A stretch of 64,000 nt of DNA from Desulfatitalea sp. BRH_c12. GTDB lineage: Bacteria; Desulfobacterota; Desulfobacteria; Desulfobacterales; Desulfosarcinaceae. The translations under genes were made by a program, and so were the position numbers. A model generated the notes under the pieces. That model saw only the letters and a program-made list of their open reading frames with translations. It had not been told where the DNA came from and searched no databases. Position 1 is the stretch's first letter. The number at the start of each line of letters is the position of its first letter. Shown piece by piece: positions 1-8,495 of this stretch. The stretch lies in the NCBI GenBank assembly GCA_000961655.1, contig LADR01000013.1, positions 124,001-188,000 on the forward strand. The letters are read 5' to 3'.

Positions 1-306
1 GCGCAGCGAGTTTCCAGGCCGCCCGGAGCGCACCCTTAGCGGCACTTGAAATGTGTGGCCGGTGAACCGGACCATGACCTGAACGCACTGTGCGCGCATT
101 GGACCCAAACGAATGCTGTTCAGCGAGAATTGCTGGATAGCGGGCCGATTTCCTTTGACAACGGGCCTGTGAATCGGATACCGGTTCTATTTCATTTAGT
201 TCGGCAGCGCTCGATGTTTGACATAATCACCGGTTATGGTTAGGTTGACGCAACGCGCGCAGGAACCACGTGCCCACGCGATGGATAATGAATCAAGGAG
301 GATATC
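1..306. other. Left-edge region without a supported gene
   Basis: No convincing coding region was seen here. The one 65-codon open frame (46-243) has no ribosome binding site and no recognisable product. A TTGACA hexamer at 218-223 could be a -35 element for the downstream selenoprotein gene, but no good -10 sits 16-18 bases after it. Confidence 0.4.
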
Positions 307-630
307 ATGTTCGAAGTTACCCCTGCGGCCACGGAACAAATTGCGGCCTATTTTAAGGACAAGGAAGTTCGTCCGATACGGATTTTCCTGAATGAAGGCG
401 GCTGAGGCGGACCCGGCCTGGCCATGGCTCTGGATGAGCCAAACGAACTGGACAAGGAATTTGATGTGGACGGCTATAAATATATCGTCAATCAAGAGTT
501 CCTGGACCGTGCGCAACCCATCAAAGTCGATTTTCATATGTATGGTTTTAAACTGGATTGCGGTATGGAATTTAATGCCGGTGGCTGCTCCGGATGCGGC
601 ACAGGCTCTTCCAGCAGCTGCAGTTGCTAA
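307..630 (+). CDS. HesB/IscA-like selenoprotein with in-frame UGA (Sec)
   Basis: Reading from the ATG at 307, which follows AAGGAGG, the frame is open to TAA at 628-630 except for one UGA at 403-405. With that codon read as selenocysteine (residue 33) the product is 107 residues. UGA falls in FLNEGG-U-GGPGLAMALDEP, where HesB/IscA proteins normally carry the first cluster-ligand cysteine. The C-terminus keeps the family-type cysteines (GGCSGCGT...SCSC). HesB-like selenoproteins are a known family in deltaproteobacteria. Likely role: iron-sulfur or metal binding, with Sec replacing one ligand. A hairpin with a GG loop lies 19 bases after the UGA, and a terminator follows directly, so the gene is probably monocistronic. 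A conventional gene caller would report only a 68-codon fragment from 424. Sec assignment is inferred, not shown. Confidence 0.85.
425..441 (+). promoter_or_regulatory. Candidate bacterial SECIS hairpin (HesB-like gene)
   Basis: TGGCTC-TGGAT-GAGCCA forms a perfect 6-bp stem with a 5-base loop containing GG. It begins 19 bases after the UGA at 403-405. Bacterial SECIS elements are short coding-region hairpins just after the Sec codon with a G in the apical loop, so position and loop fit. Not tested by folding. Confidence 0.55.
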
Positions 631-655
631 GTAGATCGACACCTTGACCCACCAC

Positions 656-690
656 AAAGGGCGGATGCGCAAGAAGCGCATCCGCTCTTT
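656..690 (+). terminator. Intrinsic terminator after HesB-like gene
   Basis: A perfect 10-bp stem (GCGGATGCGC, 661-670, and its complement, 676-685) with loop AAGAA is flanked by AAAGG on the left and TCTTT on the right, 26 bases after the stop codon. Confidence 0.8.
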
Positions 691-842
691 GCTTAGGATG
701 CTCAGGATGCTGCGGCAAATTGACGCCCGGCTGCAGCTATGATAACGATGCCAATGTATTCTATTGCTGCTCTATCATGCAGGCATGATTCCACACACGG
801 ATTGGTACGCCAAAATGTCACACCTTCATTGAAAGTGGTATC

Positions 843-1013
843 ATGTCCATATTTCTTCTCCTGATTTTGTTCGTTGCCGTGTTCGTTTTTATTGGCTGGC
901 GGATCGCCAAATCCCAGCCGCCGCATCGTCCCCCCAGCAAGATGGCAAGATACGTTTGCCCTGTTTGCAATGAAAAGGAGTGCGAGTGTCACAAGGCGGA
1001 TGAAAACGGGTAA
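843..1013 (+). CDS. Small membrane protein with zinc-ribbon-like tail
   Basis: A 56-residue frame. The first ~20 residues are one hydrophobic segment (SIFLLLILFVAVFVFIGW). The rest is a short polar tail with CPVCNEKECECH, four cysteines and a histidine spaced like a metal-binding knuckle. I do not recognise a named family; the layout suggests a membrane-anchored small metal- or redox-binding protein. The ATG has only a weak upstream ribosome site. It sits between the HesB-like terminator and the nitroreductase gene, 60 bases before the latter, and could be the first gene of a short transcription unit with it. Composition and the clean TM-then-cysteine layout argue for a real gene, but this is a moderate-confidence call. 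Confidence 0.5.
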   Translation: MSIFLLLILFVAVFVFIGWRIAKSQPPHRPPSKMARYVCPVCNEKECECHKADENG

Positions 1014-1073
1014 TCATCTGCCCGCGTACTTGCATGTCGCAAATCTACCTTCACCCCCGCAAGGAGCAAGTGT

Positions 1074-1613
1074 ATGACCGACCTGATGACTTTGATTCAA
1101 GAACGGCGTAGCATCCGTAAGTATGAAGATCGAGAGGTTCCCGAGGACGCCCTGCGGCAGGTGCTCGAAGCGGTGCGCTGGTCGCCCTCCTGGGCCAATA
1201 CCCAGTGCTGGGAAGTGATTGTGGTGAAAAGTGCGGCAGCCAAGGAGAAACTGCAGGCCAGCCTGTCGAGCAATCCTGCCACCAAAGCGCTGGTGCAGGC
1301 GCCCGTCGTGTTGGTGCTGTGTGCCAAAACCAAATCTTCAGGCTTTTACAAAGACCAGGCCGCCACCAAATTCGGCGATTGGCTGATGTACGATTTGGGC
1401 ATTGCCACCCAGAGCATTTGTCTGACTGCTCACAGCCTGGGACTGGCTACCGTCGTCGTGGGTCTGTTCGATCACGGCAAGGCCGCCGAAGCGATGCAGG
1501 TGCCGGACGGATATGAACTGGTCACCATGATTCCGCTGGGTTATCCGGCCAAAAGCGGCAGCGCCCCCAAACGGCGGGAGATCGCTGAGTTCACCCACTA
1601 TGAGCAGTGGTAA
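1074..1613 (+). CDS. Nitroreductase family protein
   Basis: A 179-residue single-domain nitroreductase, the usual length for the family. The N-terminal LIQERRSIRKYEDREVPEDALRQVLEAVRWSPSW pattern is the FMN-phosphate-binding RRSxRxY/F start, and the C-terminal half has the ...IPLGYPAKSGSAPKRR motif that closes the FMN site. Such enzymes are cytosolic FMN-dependent NAD(P)H oxidoreductases acting on nitroaromatics, quinones or other acceptors; the substrate cannot be deduced. The start is supported by CAAGGAGCAAGTGT before ATG. The next gene, 170 bases downstream on the same strand, is a two-domain relative. Confidence 0.9.
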   Translation: MTDLMTLIQERRSIRKYEDREVPEDALRQVLEAVRWSPSWANTQCWEVIVVKSAAAKEKLQASLSSNPATKALVQAPVVLVLCAKTKSSGFYKDQAATKFGDWLMYDLGIATQSICLTAHSLGLATVVVGLFDHGKAAEAMQVPDGYELVTMIPLGYPAKSGSAPKRREIAEFTHYEQW

Positions 1614-1783
1614 AAGCATACCGCGGCCTTTGGTTTTGACGAATTCTTCTCGCTGCACACGCTACGGCTCGGGTCCCTAAACGCTCGCTCCGGATCCGCT
1701 GATCCCCCATGGGTAACCGCACATTGCGGCTGTTCATGAGAAAGGGATAGGGAAAAAAGATAGAGACCCCGGCGTCAAAAATC

Positions 1784-3382
1784 ATGGCATACCATGCGGC
1801 CACAAAGCATCATTTCCACCGGTATGCCCGCTCGGCCGGACACATGGATTGGGCCAACCAGCCCAATCCATTCCGCGTGTACGAAGATTCTCCCATGTTC
1901 CGGTTGGGGGTGTCGGATGGCCATGTGGCCCGCATGCCTTATGCGGATCTTTATGCGCCCGCCCATGAACCGCAGCCTCTGGATCGGACGACCATAGGTT
2001 CTTTTCTGGCCCTTTCCCTCGGGCTCTCCGCCTGGAAAGCGGCCGGCAACAATCGCTGGTCTTTGCGCATCCATCCCTCCTCAGGCAATCTGCATCCCAC
2101 CGAATGTTATCTGGGCATCGGTGCCCTGTCTTCGTTGCCTGCGGGCGTTTATCATTATAACGCTCTGTGGCATGCGCTCGCCCTGCGCGCCGACCTATCA
2201 TCGGAGCATTGGTCGCACTGGACGTCCCATTTCCAAGGAGACGGCTTTTGGGTTGCATTGACCAGCATCTTCTGGCGCGAGTCCTGGAAATACGGCGAAC
2301 GTGCGTACCGCTATTGCAATCTGGATGTCGGCCACGCGCTGGCCGCGCTCTCTTTTGGCGCCCGGTTGCACGGTTGGGAACTGACCTGCATCAGCGGTGC
2401 GGGCGACGATCAGATGCGCACACTGCTCGGACTGGATCGAACCCTGTTTCCGGCCCTGGAAGAAGAAGAACCCGATTTGATCGGCTGGGTCCGCACGGGC
2501 GCTGCCGAAAAGAGGGCGACCCCCAGGCAACTTTCGGAAGAACTGACACGTCCCCTGGCGACGACCCTTTTCAAAGGCCGGCCCAATCCCTTGAGCGCCG
2601 AGCGTGTGCATTGGCCCATCATCACCCAGGCGGCCGCCGCCGCGCGAAAAAGGCCCACTGCGCCTGCCCCGGTCCGCATGATATCCGGACCCTTTTCGTA
2701 CCCGCCGCCGCAGCGACCGGCCGCCGTCGGCGTCATTCGTCAACGACGCAGTGCCGTACGTTTCGATCCGGCTAAAACGATCTCCGCCGATGCTTTCTTT
2801 TCGATTCTGGACCGTACCCTGCCGCGTACCGGGGTGCCGCCCTTCGATGTCGCCCTGGGCATGCCGGCAATCGATCTGCTGATATTCGTGCATCGGGTGC
2901 AAGGGATCGATCCGGGACTCTATTGGTTAATGCGCAGCGACGAACCGGTCGCGCACCTGCGCACGCTTTGCCGCGGCGCATACGCCTGGCGACCGCTACG
3001 CGACGATTGGCCATTGTATCTGCTGCACTCAGGGGACGTCACCGTCGAATCCATGGAGGTAAGCTGCCACCAGGAGATCGCCGCCCAGAGCGCCTTTGCC
3101 TTGGCCATGCTGGCCCCATTGCAGCGTGCTATCGCCTCAGAACCCTATATGTATCGCCATCTTCACTGGGAGTGTGGCATGATCGGCCAGGCGCTCTATC
3201 TGGAAGCCGAAGCGCAGGGACTGCGCGGCACCGGTATTGGTTGTTTTTTCGACAACCCGCTAACCGAACTGATAGGGCTCGAAACGGACACTTTAAACAG
3301 CCTGTATCATTTCACCGTGGGCTATGCGCTGGAAGATCAGCGCCTGCAGACGCTGCCGCCATATCACCACCTGCAAAAGTAA
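1784..3382 (+). CDS. SagB/ThcOx-type tandem nitroreductase-domain protein
   Basis: A 532-residue protein with two nitroreductase-like halves. The first has SLRIHPSSGNLHPTECYL (around residues 86-104), the typical SagB/ThcOx signature in which the flavin pocket accepts peptide azolines. The second begins near residue 308 with VGVIRQRRSAVRFDPAKTISADAFFSIL. Tandem SagB-like proteins of this size are widespread in deltaproteobacteria outside RiPP clusters, and no peptide precursor or cyclodehydratase was seen nearby, so azole formation is not claimed. Likely FMN-dependent oxidoreductase. The ribosome site is weak, so the start is uncertain by a few codons. Confidence 0.85.
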   Translation: MAYHAATKHHFHRYARSAGHMDWANQPNPFRVYEDSPMFRLGVSDGHVARMPYADLYAPAHEPQPLDRTTIGSFLALSLGLSAWKAAGNNRWSLRIHPSSGNLHPTECYLGIGALSSLPAGVYHYNALWHALALRADLSSEHWSHWTSHFQGDGFWVALTSIFWRESWKYGERAYRYCNLDVGHALAALSFGARLHGWELTCISGAGDDQMRTLLGLDRTLFPALEEEEPDLIGWVRTGAAEKRATPRQLSEELTRPLATTLFKGRPNPLSAERVHWPIITQAAAAARKRPTAPAPVRMISGPFSYPPPQRPAAVGVIRQRRSAVRFDPAKTISADAFFSILDRTLPRTGVPPFDVALGMPAIDLLIFVHRVQGIDPGLYWLMRSDEPVAHLRTLCRGAYAWRPLRDDWPLYLLHSGDVTVESMEVSCHQEIAAQSAFALAMLAPLQRAIASEPYMYRHLHWECGMIGQALYLEAEAQGLRGTGIGCFFDNPLTELIGLETDTLNSLYHFTVGYALEDQRLQTLPPYHHLQK

Positions 3383-3600
3383 CGCAGGGCCATCGGAGAC
3401 GTCTCTCCTTAATAGGGACCCTGGGAGTTGCCCTCCTGCTTATACGATGCCTCGTTATCAAACGGATGGATCACTACAGCGTTCCGGAAATATGAATTCA
3501 TGCGCCGTGTTCCTGCCGTTTCCCAAGGCGTGCGTCGGTTTGCCAAGCCCTGTCCAACGCCCTATATTGCCCTCATACCACATGAAGGGAGGCAAACCAC

Positions 3601-5442
3601 ATGCCTAACCGACTGATCAACGAGAGCAGCCCCTATCTGCTTCAACACGCCCACAATCCCGTAGACTGGTATCCCTGGGGCGACGATGCTTTCGATAAGG
3701 CCCGGCAGGAAAACAAGCCGATATTTCTCTCCGTGGGATATGCCACCTGCCATTGGTGCCACGTGATGGAACGCGAGTCGTTCGAAGACAATGAGGCCGC
3801 CGCAGCGCTCAACCGCAGTTTTGTGAGCATCAAGGTGGATCGCGAGGAGCGCCCCGACATCGATGCCGTCTACATGGCGGCTTGTCAAATGGTGAACGGC
3901 AGCGGTGGGTGGCCGTTGAGTATCGTGATGACACCCGATCGGAAACCTTTTTTCGCCGGGACCTATATTCCCAAAACCAGCGTGCAGGGACGCCTTGGCC
4001 TGATCGACCTGTGCAACCGCATCGACGAGCTATGGCGCCAAACGCCCGAGCGGGTCATCGAATCGGCCCAGGCGGTCAGCAGTCACTTGGGCGCGGCCTT
4101 TCAGTTCGAATCGGACGGGGAGGGGACGGCGCCCGACATGCAAGTGATTGAGCAGGCTGTGCAGAACATCGGCCGGGGGTTTGACAGTGAATTTGGCGGC
4201 TTCGACAGCGCGCCCAAATTCCCCATGGCCCATCGCCTGCTTTTTCTCCTGCGTGCCTATGAACGCTCCCAGGATGCGCGCGTCCTGGAGATGGCCTCCC
4301 GCACCCTGGAAGCCATGCGTCTGGGCGGATTGTGGGACCATGTGGGCTTCGGCTTTCATCGCTATGCGACCGACCGCCGCTGGCTCTTGCCCCATTTCGA
4401 GAAAATGCTTTACGATCAGGCGCTGTTGGCCATGGCCTATCTCAAAGCCTTCCAGATCACGCAAAACCCCTTTTTCGAACAGACCGCCCGTGCTGTCTTT
4501 ACTTACGTCTTGCGCGACATGACCGATCCGCGCGGCGGATTCTATACGGCCGAGGATGCCGACAGCGAAGGCGAGGAAGGTAAGTTCTACGTGTGGTCCC
4601 AGGCCGAATTCGAGCAAGTGGCCGGGCGCGGCGACGCGGATGTTCCCTGGACACGCATTCTCAATCTGCAGTCGGAAGGCAATTTTCTGGACGAAGCCAC
4701 CCATCGCAAGACCGGCGCAAACATCCTGCATCTGACCCAACCCTGGCAGCAATGGGCGCAACAGTTGGGTATTGCGCCCGGGCAATTGGATGCGCGTTGG
4801 GAGGACCTTCGCGGCCGCCTTTTCAAAACACGGGCGCAGCGCGTGCCGCCGCTGAAGGATGACAAGATCCTGACCGACTGGAACGGTCTGATGATTGCCG
4901 CATTGGCCATGGGGTATCGCATCCTAGGTGACAAGACCCACTTGCAAGCTGCGGTGGGGGCGGCTGGTTTTGTATTTGAAAATCTTTTCGTGCAAGGGCA
5001 GTTGCTGCACCGATACCGTGAGGGCGATGCCGCCATCGCTGCGACCGCCAATGACTATGCTTTTTCGATTATGGGGTTGATCGAACTGTATCGCGCAACC
5101 CAGGAAAAGCCTTGGCTGCAGCGGGCGCTCGACTTGCAGGCGGTCATGGACAGCCGTTTCCGGGATGCGGAGCAGGGCGGCTACTTTCTCACCTCAGCGG
5201 AAGCCAGGGACTTGCCGGTGCGTCCCAAGGAGATTTATGATGGGGCCATCCCTTCGGCCAACGCCGTGGCATTGAACAACCTGGTCTGGCTCGGCCGTTT
5301 GACCCAAGATGCGCAATGGCGAGATCAGGCCCTGCGGTTGATTCAGGCCACCGGTGCAACCGTGCGGCGGCAGCCGGCGGCTTTCATCCACACCCTTGAA
5401 GGCTGGCGGCGCGTTTTGGAGGCGGGAGATAAAAATGAATAA
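3601..5442 (+). CDS. DUF255 thioredoxin-domain protein (YyaL/SPATA20 family)
   Basis: A 613-residue protein starting [26 protein letters not shown], the hallmark N-terminus of the DUF255/YyaL family. A thioredoxin-like domain follows with [12 protein letters not shown]; Cys50 and Cys53 form the CxxC. Residues ~170-600 are the alpha/alpha-barrel, glycosidase-like part, with [32 protein letters not shown]. It is somewhat shorter than many members (about 680). Function is unknown in bacteria. ATG 3601 follows GGGAGGCAAACCAC. The rhodanese-rubrerythrin gene lies 39 bases downstream, so the two may be co-transcribed. Confidence 0.92.
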   Translation: MPNRLINESSPYLLQHAHNPVDWYPWGDDAFDKARQENKPIFLSVGYATCHWCHVMERESFEDNEAAAALNRSFVSIKVDREERPDIDAVYMAACQMVNGSGGWPLSIVMTPDRKPFFAGTYIPKTSVQGRLGLIDLCNRIDELWRQTPERVIESAQAVSSHLGAAFQFESDGEGTAPDMQVIEQAVQNIGRGFDSEFGGFDSAPKFPMAHRLLFLLRAYERSQDARVLEMASRTLEAMRLGGLWDHVGFGFHRYATDRRWLLPHFEKMLYDQALLAMAYLKAFQITQNPFFEQTARAVFTYVLRDMTDPRGGFYTAEDADSEGEEGKFYVWSQAEFEQVAGRGDADVPWTRILNLQSEGNFLDEATHRKTGANILHLTQPWQQWAQQLGIAPGQLDARWEDLRGRLFKTRAQRVPPLKDDKILTDWNGLMIAALAMGYRILGDKTHLQAAVGAAGFVFENLFVQGQLLHRYREGDAAIAATANDYAFSIMGLIELYRATQEKPWLQRALDLQAVMDSRFRDAEQGGYFLTSAEARDLPVRPKEIYDGAIPSANAVALNNLVWLGRLTQDAQWRDQALRLIQATGATVRRQPAAFIHTLEGWRRVLEAGDKNE

Positions 5443-5481
5443 GCAGATACAAAATCCGGTCACGCCGGCGTAGGAGAAAGT

Positions 5482-6303
5482 ATGGGCCTCAAGTCCATGA
5501 GTGCGGAGCAGCTGCGGCAATTTATCCGGACCCATCATGAAAAAAACTATGTGCTGGTGGATGTGCGCCAGCCCGAGGAGTATCGTCGGGGCCACATTCC
5601 GGGCGCGCGCCTGCTGCCGCTGCGTGATTTCGTGCAGTCGATCGACCAGTTGCCGACCGACAAGGAGGTGGTCATTTACTGCCATGGCGGTGGTCGCTCG
5701 ATGGCGGCGGCCGTCATGTTGGAAGAAGAAGCGCCCGATGCATCCATCGCCAATCTGACCGGAGGAATGTTGGCCTGGGATGGCGTACGTTTGGCCGATG
5801 CCCCTCAGGTGCGTCTGTTTGAAGGGCAGACCCGCACGCAAATGCTGAAAACCGCCATGGATCTGGAAAAGGGGGCTCAGCGCTTTTATGAAGCGGTGGT
5901 TTCCGCGCATGGCGGAAAACCCTGGGCACAGGTTTTCGCACGTCTGGCCAAAGCCGAAGTGGCGCATGCCCGCAGCGTTTACGCTTTTCAACGCCGAGAT
6001 GAAGCCCGTCTCGCGCCATTCGAGGAACTTTTCGAACAGTGTCAAGGGGAGGTTCTTGAAGGCGGAATGACCCTGAAAACAGCGCTTGAACAGTTGTCGC
6101 AGGTGCCGGACGATGCGTGCCTGCGGTTGGTTGAAATGGGCCTGCAGATCGAGTATGCCGCCTACGACCTGTACCGGACACTGTCGGACGATTCCGATGT
6201 CGACGAGGCGACCCGCCAGGCGTTCATCAGTCTCGCCCAAGCCGAAAAGGCGCACCTGCAGATCCTGATTGACACCACAGCGCAGTGTGCAGACAACGCT
6301 TGA
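5482..6303 (+). CDS. Rhodanese-rubrerythrin-like fusion protein
   Basis: 273 residues. Residues ~5-110 are a rhodanese domain with the active-site loop CHGGGRS (Cys67), able in principle to carry a persulfide. Residues ~125-270 are a ferritin-like helical domain with spaced Glu and His (EKGAQRFYEAV, EVAHARSVY, EYAAYDLYR, AEKAHLQIL), resembling the diiron site of rubrerythrins but without a rubredoxin domain. The family is known in sulfate reducers, where sulfur-transfer and peroxide-reducing domains are often fused. Suggested role: cytosolic sulfur or oxidative-stress handling. AGGAG precedes the ATG. It converges on the HEAT-receiver gene. Confidence 0.9.
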   Translation: MGLKSMSAEQLRQFIRTHHEKNYVLVDVRQPEEYRRGHIPGARLLPLRDFVQSIDQLPTDKEVVIYCHGGGRSMAAAVMLEEEAPDASIANLTGGMLAWDGVRLADAPQVRLFEGQTRTQMLKTAMDLEKGAQRFYEAVVSAHGGKPWAQVFARLAKAEVAHARSVYAFQRRDEARLAPFEELFEQCQGEVLEGGMTLKTALEQLSQVPDDACLRLVEMGLQIEYAAYDLYRTLSDDSDVDEATRQAFISLAQAEKAHLQILIDTTAQCADNA

Positions 6304-6364
6304 TCCCATGCCATAGCTTCATTTTACGACGCATTAGCAGGCCATTTGAAAAATTGCGCCTGGT

Positions 6365-8092
6365 TTAGCGGCTTCGTGCTCCCGCCCTGACAGGCGCACA
6401 CGAATGGGCGAACGGCGCACCGGCCATCGGGCAACCGGGCTCAGGGGCCAATGCGCAAACGGACCGCCCCAGTTGCGCTTGCATAGCGCTGCGCAGTGTC
6501 TTTTCATTAAATGGTTTGTTCAGGATTGCATTGACGCCGGCTTGCAGAGCGGCCGCGTTATCCTGGCTTTCATTTTGCGTGGTGACCATGATGATGGGGA
6601 CCTGCTCCCGGGTGTAGCGTCGGCGCACCGCCTGCGTCAATGCCACGCCGCTGATATCCGGCATATTCAAATCGGTGAATATCAGATCGGGTTTGACGAT
6701 ATCCAGGTGCGCAATGGCTTCCGCCGGAAATTCAAAAAGCATGGGGTCGCAGCCTAAGTTGTGCAAGACGTTGCGATAAATGTTGAGAATCATTCGCGAG
6801 TCATCGACAGCCAAAACCTTCATGGCCCATTTGGGGGTAATCGACTGTTCTTGGATGGCGGCAGCGACGTGCACACGACCATTGGCGATCAGCAGATCGA
6901 CAAAATGGGCGCGAGTATCGGCATGGGCTTGACGGCTCAGATATCGGACGGCAAATTCGCAAAAACCGGCCTCTTCGATCAGGTCGTTGAAAATCGCATC
7001 GCATTCGGCATCCATGATGGTGCGGCTGATGGGCCGCTCGGCCGCATTCTCGCTTCGGACCATATTTTTAATTCCGGTGGCCAGGATTGCATTGTAGTTA
7101 TGATCGACTGCGGCAGCGGCTGCGGCACGGACATTGTCCACCGGATCGTTGAGTCCCTGAGCCAGCGTAAAAGCCCCTTGGGCCACCGGCAGCAGACCAA
7201 GCGCTTCATAGGCTGCAAAGCGGACGTTGGCATTTTTGGGCTCGTTGTGCAGCAGTTTGCGGATTGGGGCGATGGCCGATGCATCTCCGATGGCGCCCAG
7301 AACGTTGAGGCTATGGATCAGCAGGTCCGGATCATCATTGCGCAGATTTTCAATCAAAGTGGGTATGGCTTTGTGCCCGATATCCAGCAGGCACTGCTTG
7401 CCGGCGTTGCGCAGATGGACGTGCCTGGCCGACAAAAGGGCGTTGAGGCATTTGAGGGCTTCAGGTTCCTGGGAACAGGTGAACACATCCAGGATCATTT
7501 TGTCCAAATCGCTTTCGGCACCGAGTTTGTCGAAAAGACGCTGGAGGGCGGTTTGGGTCGCCAGTAGCCCCAGGGCGTGAATGGCGGCAACGACCAATTC
7601 CACGCTGCCTGAATACAGAAATTCCGAAATGGCTGTGGTTGCCGAGGCATTTCCAATCCGCCCCAGGGCGATGATGACGGCGCTCAGGACCTTTTCATGC
7701 CGCTCTTCCCCGAGAATGCCGAGAAGAATAGGCACAGCCGTAGACAGTCTAATTTGGCCAGCCACTTCGGCCAAGACCACGCGAGTGCCCGGTTGCACCG
7801 CACGCATCAGTGTGCGTGACAGCAGATCGGGGTCGCCCGATGCTTTGGCGAAAAGGAGGGTTTTCAATGGCGGGTAGGTGTCGCCCAGGCCGGGTGAATT
7901 GGCCAGCACGTCCACCATTAAAGAAAATACGAAAGCATCCGGCGCGCGACTGAGTTCGAACAGGGCCCTGCGCTGGGTGTTGGCATCCATTTCGGCAAAA
8001 TGGGCCATCACCAGACGTGCTTTGAGCAGATCGTCCGTCTGAATGTCGAAGCGCAGTTCTTCGATAAAGTGGTGGGGATCGACAGTCGTCAT
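6365..8092 (-). CDS. HEAT-repeat protein with C-terminal response receiver
   Basis: 575 residues. Roughly residues 10-400 are alpha-helical HEAT/PBS-type repeats (for example VLSAVIIALGRIGNASATT, LLIHSLNVLGAIGDASAIA). Residues ~425-545 form a CheY-like receiver: VLAVDDSR acidic pocket, phospho-acceptor Asp in IFTDLNMPDISG, and NKPF lysine near the end. There is no DNA-binding output, so it is likely a protein-protein scaffold whose state is set by phosphorylation. The ATG is preceded by GAGGAGTTCC. No kinase is adjacent. A C-terminal tail of ~30 residues is disordered and rich in Ala and Pro. Confidence 0.88.
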   Translation of the reverse strand: MTTVDPHHFIEELRFDIQTDDLLKARLVMAHFAEMDANTQRRALFELSRAPDAFVFSLMVDVLANSPGLGDTYPPLKTLLFAKASGDPDLLSRTLMRAVQPGTRVVLAEVAGQIRLSTAVPILLGILGEERHEKVLSAVIIALGRIGNASATTAISEFLYSGSVELVVAAIHALGLLATQTALQRLFDKLGAESDLDKMILDVFTCSQEPEALKCLNALLSARHVHLRNAGKQCLLDIGHKAIPTLIENLRNDDPDLLIHSLNVLGAIGDASAIAPIRKLLHNEPKNANVRFAAYEALGLLPVAQGAFTLAQGLNDPVDNVRAAAAAAVDHNYNAILATGIKNMVRSENAAERPISRTIMDAECDAIFNDLIEEAGFCEFAVRYLSRQAHADTRAHFVDLLIANGRVHVAAAIQEQSITPKWAMKVLAVDDSRMILNIYRNVLHNLGCDPMLFEFPAEAIAHLDIVKPDLIFTDLNMPDISGVALTQAVRRRYTREQVPIIMVTTQNESQDNAAALQAGVNAILNKPFNEKTLRSAMQAQLGRSVCALAPEPGCPMAGAPFAHSCAPVRAGARSR

Positions 8093-8495
8093 GGAACTCC
8101 TCTATAGGATCGGCCCGGGTGTCTTCGCACGGCTGAATTGCGGTTTTAAGCGTGAGCGGCCCCGATGGGGATGCCCATGAAACGTATTTGGTTATCGGCC
8201 GCGCACCCACCCAGCTTGAGTTCAATTCGCCCAGAGCGCCAAGATTCAAAAGGTTCACATTTGAAAATCAGCCTCCTTTTAGGTATTCAACAGATTTTTC
8301 GCCCCTGTGCCCGCGAGAACACCGCTACCCCTTGCGCCGTTGATTGCGCAAAATTGCTTTGAGGCAAAAAAAAATGGTATTGAAATGAGTCAAGAGAAGA
8401 CTTGACCCCTTGTTCTTGTCTATTGTCTCGTCAAGCGGGTTTGAGCATCGTGCAGTTTTATAAATTCTATATAAATGAACAGGAGCATTATTCTC
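8093..8495. other. Divergent intergenic region before acyl-CoA dehydrogenase
   Basis: About 400 bases between diverging genes with no supported CDS. It contains a perfect inverted repeat GTCAAG-N6-CTTGAC at 8389-8406, a possible operator ~90 bases ahead of the acyl-CoA dehydrogenase start. No clear sigma-54 or sigma-70 promoter could be assigned. Confidence 0.45.

Noticed and set aside
46-243. 65-codon open frame at the left edge
   Set aside because: No ribosome site, no recognisable product and it lies in a likely promoter region.
1784-3382. SagB-type protein as part of a RiPP cluster
   Set aside because: No precursor peptide, cyclodehydratase or transporter nearby; the family occurs widely outside RiPP loci.
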